Of a DNA stretch of 64,000 nt, positions 59,544 to 64,000 are shown in pieces. The DNA is taken from the NCBI RefSeq assembly GCF_002741055.1, contig NZ_CP016809.1, positions 5,682,501-5,746,500 of the forward strand, read 5' to 3'. The position numbers and the translations under genes are program-made. The DNA is from Paenibacillus ihbetae (GTDB lineage: Bacteria > Bacillota > Bacilli > Paenibacillales > Paenibacillaceae). Under the pieces are notes generated by a model, which made no database searches, was not told the origin of the DNA, and was given only the letters and a program-made list of their open reading frames with translations. The stretch's first letter is position 1. Each line of letters opens with the position of its first letter.

Positions 59544-60491
59544 ATGAAGAGGAAGCCGATCTATGTAGAAATTGATATCGAGTCAGATCCGGATACGCTG
59601 TGGAAGCATACGCAGCAACCGGAGCTGCATCAGCAGTGGGACCTGCGGTTCTCAAGCATCCATTACTTGCCCAAAGGTGATTCCGAGCTTCAGCGGTTTC
59701 TATATAAGACCCGAATCGGATTCGGTCTTACGATCACCGGAATAGGGGTAACCCATGCGGTTTCGCGGCGGGACGACGGGGAACGGATGTCGGTGCTGCG
59801 TTTTGGCTCGGATCAGAACATATCTTTGATCCGCGAAGGCAGCGGTTACTGGCGGTACCGGGATGGAGGGAGTGGCGTCATAACCTTCTCGACCCAATAT
59901 GATTACAAAACACGATTCGGGTTAATCGGCGCCTGGTTTGACCGGCTGGTGTTTCGTCCGCTGTTCGGGACGGCTACGGCCTGGAGCTTTGACGTGCTGC
60001 GGCTGTGGCTGGAGAGAAGCATTCCGCCTGCCGTTTCGATCCGGCAAACGTGGATTCATGCATGCAGCGTATTGACGCTGGCCATGCTGTGGATCTACGA
60101 GGGATTGGTGCCGAAGCTGCTGTTCCCGGAGGGCGGGGAGCTGGAGATGCTGCAGCATCTCGGCTGGTGGAGCGGTCAGGAACGTGCTGTCCTTGGTATG
60201 CTGGGCGGTTTTGAAATATTGGTGGGCTTGATCAGTCTTACCTTTCATAAGAGCCGGTGGTGGTACAGGCTCCAGTCCGTCCTGCTGGCTGCATTGATGC
60301 TGGGAGCGCTCATCCCCGATCCTGCCTTGCTTAAAGCGCCGTTCAATCCGCTGCTTCTAAGCGGTACGATGCTGGTTCTATGTCTGCTTGCCTCCTGGTC
60401 TTCGACGGATCTGCCGAGTGCATCCCGATGCTTGCGGGAGCCGGTCGCTCGAAGGACAAGTAAAGCCCGGCAGAAGGAGGAGAGGGCATGA
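59544..60491 (+). CDS. SRPBCC-like plus DoxX-like membrane protein
   Basis: A 315-residue protein. The N-terminal ~150 residues resemble a START/SRPBCC lipid-binding fold (PIYVEIDIESDPDTLWKHTQQPELHQQWDLRFSSI). The C-terminal part has four hydrophobic segments of DoxX-like type (WIHACSVLTLAMLWIYEGLVPKLLFP; GGFEILVGLISLTF; LLAALMLGALIP). The ATG at 59544 has GGAGG 8-9 bases upstream (TGGAGGAATTAGAGC). Coupled by ATGA to a DUF4166 gene, a pair often seen together. Function unknown. Confidence 0.8.
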   Translation: MKRKPIYVEIDIESDPDTLWKHTQQPELHQQWDLRFSSIHYLPKGDSELQRFLYKTRIGFGLTITGIGVTHAVSRRDDGERMSVLRFGSDQNISLIREGSGYWRYRDGGSGVITFSTQYDYKTRFGLIGAWFDRLVFRPLFGTATAWSFDVLRLWLERSIPPAVSIRQTWIHACSVLTLAMLWIYEGLVPKLLFPEGGELEMLQHLGWWSGQERAVLGMLGGFEILVGLISLTFHKSRWWYRLQSVLLAALMLGALIPDPALLKAPFNPLLLSGTMLVLCLLASWSSTDLPSASRCLREPVARRTSKARQKEERA

Positions 60492-61165
60492 CATCCATTT
60501 ATGAGCAGGCGCTGGGCCCGGAATTTCGGAAGCTTCATCCCAAAATCCAGGAGAGGTTCGGGTTCGGCAGCAAGGACAAGGTCGCTTCGATCGGCGAAGG
60601 GACCATGGATGAAATTTGGTATGCGCGCTGGGCAAAGCTCCCGCTCCAGATCGGGACGGTGCGTCACATTATGTTCCCGGAACGTGGACTCCATATCCCT
60701 TTCCGGATTGAGAACTACGCCTATTTGGATCGTTACGGACGAGAGACGGTGACCTGGTGCAGAAGCTTTCATTTTCCGTCCGGCATTCGAAGATTTGACG
60801 CGACGATGATTTACAGCCATGAGCGGAACGGCATCGTGGATTATCTGGGGAACAAGCAGCATTTAGCGGTAGACCTTGAGGTGTCGGCGGGCGGCAACGG
60901 CGGAATAAACATTCGCTCCGGGGAGCAGCGGTTTTACGAGGGGTGGCTTGGGTTTCGCTTTCCGGCGGGACTCACGGGAACGGCCGATGTGTGCGAATGG
61001 TATGATGACCGGCATCAAACCTACCGGATTCGGGTGGATGTGCTCAACCCGCTGTTCGGGCCTGTCTTCCGCTATCGCGGAAGCTTCCAGGCCCGATTCC
61101 TATCGACGCGGGACAGCGGTATTCCTTCGCATGTCAAGCCGCTGCGCGAAGAAGCTAGAGTGTAG
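60488..61165 (+). CDS. DUF4166 protein
   Basis: A 225-residue soluble protein with the DUF4166 pattern: IYEQALGPEFRKLHPKIQERFG, later YGRETVTWCRSFHFPSGIRRFDATMIYS, and HLAVDLEVSAGGNGGINIRSG. The function of the family is unknown. The ATG overlaps the previous stop (ATGA at 60488-60491). Its stop overlaps the convergent MFS gene by 11 bases. Confidence 0.85.
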   Translation: MTSIYEQALGPEFRKLHPKIQERFGFGSKDKVASIGEGTMDEIWYARWAKLPLQIGTVRHIMFPERGLHIPFRIENYAYLDRYGRETVTWCRSFHFPSGIRRFDATMIYSHERNGIVDYLGNKQHLAVDLEVSAGGNGGINIRSGEQRFYEGWLGFRFPAGLTGTADVCEWYDDRHQTYRIRVDVLNPLFGPVFRYRGSFQARFLSTRDSGIPSHVKPLREEARV

Positions 61166-62495
61166 CGGCCTCGGCCGCCTTCTTGCTCTTAGGCTCCCGG
61201 AACATGCGGTAGTACAATAACGACGAGAAAACGTAAAGCGTGCCCGTAATGCAGAAGGTGATCGCATATCCCCAATAGCTGCCGTAGGTGGTAACCAAAG
61301 CGGACTGCACCGGGCCCATCGTTGCCCAGCCCATCATGAATGCCGTCTGGGTCACGGAGTTTGCGATTCCACGTTTGTCGTCCGGCACCCGGTCGATCAG
61401 AATGGAGGATTGGATCGGGTTGGCCGCGTTCATCAGTGCCTGACGGAACAGGAATCCGATGGACGCCACGATCAGGATGTTGGTAAAGCCGGTCAGCACC
61501 AGGAAAGGCAGGGACATGACCTGGAAATACACGACGGCCCGAACGGCGCCGACCCGGTTAACCAGCGTAGGCCCGATCAGCATGGATACAATCGTCATCA
61601 CTTGTCCAAGGGAGATCAGAATGCCGACCGCCGAGAGCGATACCGAGAACCGGTTCGTAAAATACAGATTCAGATACGGCACGACGAGGCCCGAGCCCAG
61701 CCCGATCAACAGCTGTGCCAAGGCGAATTGGCCGATGACTTTATAGTCATCGCGTTGTGCTTTCTTGCCGGCACCAGCTGCTGCAGGCTGCAGCGAAGGC
61801 TTGTCTTTCGTGAAGGACGGCTGCTGCTTCGGTACCGTTTCCTGGTCGGGATGGACAGGCTGCGGTTCCTGCGGTTCGAGAGATTCCCGCTTGTCGGTTG
61901 TAAAGAGCAGCGGAACGAAGGCAGCGAAGGTGGCGATGCCCCCGATGAGCAGTGCGAACTTCAAGCTGCCGACTTTGTTCATGCCGAGCGCCTGCAGGGC
62001 ATCGGCCAGAAATCCCCCTCCCATGCTGCCAAGCACCTGGGAAGCAAGCACGAGGGAGGCATGAATGCTGAAGATGCGCATGCGCGCCTGCTTGGGCGTG
62101 TTTTCCGCCAGAAAAGGAATGGCGAGCACCTGGAAGAATGAAGCGAACAATCCGGTGTAAACCGCCAGAGCCATTAAGCTGAATTCGCTTTCAAACAGGG
62201 AACGGGCGATCAATCCTGCTCCGCTGAGCAGCGCGCCGAGCACCAGGATCCGTTTGCGGCTGGTGCGGTCTCCGATCAGCCCGATCGGGATAAACAACAG
62301 TGCGGTAGCCAGGGATTGAACGCTTACGACGGTACCGTTCATGGAATCATTATAGCCGAGGCTTTGTATGTACAGATTGTAGAGCACGCTGAACATGCCT
62401 GTACCGAACTGGTACAGGACATTGGAAAGGAAAAAGAGCTTAATATTACGCGGCCAGGTTCGCAGCTCATTTGCTGACCGTTGTATAATTCCCAT
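61155..62495 (-). CDS. MFS transporter
   Basis: A 446-residue, 12-helix major facilitator with the N-half motif IPIGLIGDRTSRKRILVLGALLSGAGLI (motif A GxxxDRxxRK) and a long charged central loop (QPVHPDQETVPKQQPSF). Substrate unknown; such proteins are often drug or metabolite exporters. ATG at 62495 (MGIIQRSANEL) follows AGGGGGTATCATC; the frame is open to 62525, without a ribosome binding site. Convergent with the DUF4166 gene. Confidence 0.88.
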   Translation of the reverse strand: MGIIQRSANELRTWPRNIKLFFLSNVLYQFGTGMFSVLYNLYIQSLGYNDSMNGTVVSVQSLATALLFIPIGLIGDRTSRKRILVLGALLSGAGLIARSLFESEFSLMALAVYTGLFASFFQVLAIPFLAENTPKQARMRIFSIHASLVLASQVLGSMGGGFLADALQALGMNKVGSLKFALLIGGIATFAAFVPLLFTTDKRESLEPQEPQPVHPDQETVPKQQPSFTKDKPSLQPAAAGAGKKAQRDDYKVIGQFALAQLLIGLGSGLVVPYLNLYFTNRFSVSLSAVGILISLGQVMTIVSMLIGPTLVNRVGAVRAVVYFQVMSLPFLVLTGFTNILIVASIGFLFRQALMNAANPIQSSILIDRVPDDKRGIANSVTQTAFMMGWATMGPVQSALVTTYGSYWGYAITFCITGTLYVFSSLLYYRMFREPKSKKAAEAATL

Positions 62496-62559
62496 GATGA
62501 TACCCCCTAATATTGACAGCAGCAACCTCTATATTTTAGCAGGTTCGCTTCATGGGAGG

Positions 62560-62790
62560 AAGAAAAGATTCCAGGAGAACCCGAAAAGGTCGACCATATT
62601 ATGGGAAAAGTGGGCGGCTCCCAGCTCTTCTGAAGGGAGTCTGAGCCAAAACTCCATAACGCGCCGCTCGGGGTTATTCCGAAATACCGTGTGAAGGCAC
62701 GGGAGAAGGTAAACAAATCCGAAGAAATGGCTTGGTTCCGTTGCCGGCTCGGATCGCTCGAATATCCACAGCTTTGACAGCCACGCTGAT
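62560..62790 (-). pseudogene. Decayed AraC-type regulator C-terminus
   Basis: On the minus strand the pieces CGYSSD and FSRAFTRYFGITPSGA match the second helix-turn-helix of AraC regulators (typically GY..-FSRAFKRxFGxTPSxYR). They are separated by about 15 residues that do not fit, and upstream a frame change is needed to join ISVAVKA to CGYSSD. Downstream MEFWLRLPSEELGAAHFSHN in another frame may be the remnant of an effector domain. No start codon with a ribosome binding site is present. This covers most of the 393-base gap 62496-62888. Confidence 0.4.
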
Positions 62791-62811
62791 TTCACGAGGT
62801 TTTACATATAC

Positions 62812-62841
62812 ATAGACAAAATAACAAAATGTCTATATAAT
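62812..62841 (+). promoter_or_regulatory. Strong promoter with palindromic operator upstream of the DUF2087 gene
   Basis: TAGACA (62813-62818), 17-base spacer, TATAAT (62836-62841). The arms ATAGACA (62812-62818) and TGTCTAT (62830-62836) are a perfect 7-bp inverted repeat spaced by 11 bases that covers -35 to -10, so repression, perhaps autoregulation, is likely. Confidence 0.75.
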
Positions 62842-62888
62842 CAATATGTGATTGTCAGTAGCTCAATATATGAAAAGTGGTGTTAGTA

Positions 62889-63644
62889 TTGGATCATACG
62901 GAACGATTTTGGAATGCTTCGATCGATGAATTGAAACGGGGCTATGTTGAGGAAAAGGCAGGCTTCTTGTGCCTGCTATGCGGCAAAGCAATCGAGAAGG
63001 GGATCATATACCCCGACCATGACAAGCTATATGAGGCTGAACGGTATATGACGGTTCATATTCAGCGTGAGCACGGCTCGGTATTTCAATATTTGTCGGG
63101 CCTGGATAAGAAATTGACCGGGCTGACAGAGCATCAAAACCGGCTGCTGCAGCTGTTCTATCAAGGGAAGAGCGATAAAGAAGTGCAGCAGGAGATGGGG
63201 ATCGGCAGCGCGTCCACGATCCGCAACCACCGATTCGCGTTGAAGGAGAAGGAACGCCAGTCGAAGGTGCTGCTGACCATGATGGAGCTCCTTAAAGAAA
63301 AGGATAATCATGCGCCGGCCATTGTGGAAATTCCGAAGCAAGCCCGAATGGTCGATGACCGCTATAACGTAACGGAGGAGGAACGGCAGGCGATTCTGGC
63401 AAAGGTGTTTCCCAGCGGGACTCAAGGCCCGCTGAAGACTTTCAAGCTTAGGGAGAAGCAGAAGTATGTCGTGCTCCGGGAAATCGCGACGCGCTTTGAG
63501 CCCGGCAGGGTATACACCGAGAACGAGGTTAATGATTTGATCGGGCGCGATAATCCCGATTATGTTACGATCCGCCGTTATCTGGTGGAATACGGCTTTA
63601 TCGACCGCAAGGATGACGGCAGTGAATATTGGCTGATGACTTAA
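62889..63644 (+). CDS. DUF2087 domain transcriptional regulator
   Basis: A 251-residue protein. The N-terminal part has two Cys (FLCLLCGKAI) and His residues that could bind metal. A LuxR-like HTH follows (LTEHQNRLLQLFYQGKSDKEVQQEMGIGSASTIRNHRFALKEK, about residues 80-120), and the C-terminal DUF2087 domain (about 165-250) reads YNVTEEERQAILAKVF, FKLREKQKYVVLREIATRFEPGRVYTENEVND and RYLVEYGFIDRKDDGSEYW. TTG at 62889 is favoured over two GTG codons at 62877 and 62880 that form the ribosome binding region. Probably regulates itself through the palindrome upstream. Confidence 0.82.
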   Translation: MDHTERFWNASIDELKRGYVEEKAGFLCLLCGKAIEKGIIYPDHDKLYEAERYMTVHIQREHGSVFQYLSGLDKKLTGLTEHQNRLLQLFYQGKSDKEVQQEMGIGSASTIRNHRFALKEKERQSKVLLTMMELLKEKDNHAPAIVEIPKQARMVDDRYNVTEEERQAILAKVFPSGTQGPLKTFKLREKQKYVVLREIATRFEPGRVYTENEVNDLIGRDNPDYVTIRRYLVEYGFIDRKDDGSEYWLMT

Positions 63645-63781
63645 CTGTTCACGTAGATGGCAATAAACAGTATCAATGAAGCGCCGAGCAGCTTGTATCG
63701 ACGGTACCGGATACCGCATCGGGAACTGAAGAAGCAGGTTGTTAGAGGCAGTGCAGGAATACAAGAGGAGGCAAGGTAACT

Positions 63782-64000
63782 GTGAACCGTAGAGCGGAAT
63801 TGACGCAGATGTACAAGGAAATCAAGATCATCGCCGGAGTCTATCAAATCCGGAACAAGGTGAACGGGAAAGTGTTTGTCGCGGGTACGCCGAACTTGAA
63901 AACGATAAACGGCAAGCGCTTTGAACTGCAGATGGGAACCAGCTATAATAAAACGCTGCAGCAGGAGTGGAACGAATTCGGCGAGGATGCGTTTGAATTT
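63782..64000 (+). CDS. GIY-YIG nuclease family protein (5' part, cut by the window edge)
   Basis: The first 73 codons of a gene that continues past the window. GTG at 63782 has GAGGAGGC eight bases upstream. The product starts MNRRAELTQMYKEIKIIAG; the GVYQIRNKVNGKVFVAG segment matches the GIY...YIG motif (here GVY and FVAG), followed by NLKTINGKRFEL and YNKTLQQEWNEFGEDAFEF, as in GIY-YIG proteins often found beside DUF2087 regulators. Catalytic Arg and Glu lie beyond or near the cut, so activity cannot be judged. Confidence 0.8.
   Translation, partial: MNRRAELTQMYKEIKIIAGVYQIRNKVNGKVFVAGTPNLKTINGKRFELQMGTSYNKTLQQEWNEFGEDAFEF

Overview
The window reads as the chromosome of a spore-forming Firmicute of the Paenibacillus type. 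Reasons: two complete GerA-type germinant receptor operons, a CotH-family protein, LplB/YtcP-type sugar permeases next to a GH43 enzyme, an SLH-anchored GH18 protein, a WGxxGxxG small protein, B. subtilis-like DUF proteins (DUF72, DUF1450, DUF3886), strong AGGAGG ribosome binding sites and many TTG/GTG starts. The genus is inferred from gene content only. No transposase, integrase, rRNA or CRISPR array was seen; there is one tRNA (His, GTG).

Layout. 1-2680 (+): end of a carbohydrate ABC importer (two permeases) and a GH43 glycosidase. 2709-10141 (-): two tandem tricistronic ger operons, the upstream one ordered permease-A-C and the downstream one A-permease-C. 10345-14153: amino-acid permease, LysE exporter, a YsnB-type phosphodiesterase and a DUF72 protein. 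14378-18528 (+): odhA-odhB for the TCA cycle. 18727-26508: a small hydrophilic protein gene of 58 codons, a lactonase-fold protein, an SDR, DUF1450, trhO, an SGNH hydrolase and a COG2984/COG4120/COG1101 ABC importer.

26783-33293 (+) is the most interesting stretch: four tandem paralogous HTH+TPR-like receptors of the RRNPP/AimR-AloR kind. The 3' end of the first overlaps, in another frame, a 46-codon secreted propeptide gene that ends at a strong terminator. This has the architecture of a peptide quorum-sensing locus. One receptor carries a propeptide, two look intact without one, and the fourth has lost its last 12 codons to a TAG. Receptor 1 changes abruptly from GC-rich to AT-rich in mid-gene, which suggests that the specificity half plus the peptide was exchanged as a cassette.

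33494-49184: NimT/CynX-type MFS protein, chromate transporter, a thioredoxin-reductase-like flavoprotein, a YneQ-like protein, an ABM protein, a moxR-DUF58-DUF4129 operon followed by a type I pullulanase, SLH-GH18, the WGxxGxxG protein, a Fur-box-preceded siderophore-binding lipoprotein, RidA and an alpha/beta hydrolase. 49463-53638: tRNA-His, DUF3886, DsbA/FrnE, GNAT, DUF4269, DinB and a TVP38 protein. 53816-57166 (-): VTC-DUF4956-CotH triad, divergent from a histidine kinase/response regulator pair (57353-59328). 59544-64000: SRPBCC/DoxX-like plus DUF4166 pair, MFS transporter, a decayed AraC-type regulator, a DUF2087 regulator behind a palindromic promoter, and a truncated GIY-YIG protein at the window edge.

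All calls are by eye from sequence motifs. No database search was run, so family names are recognition rather than computed hits.
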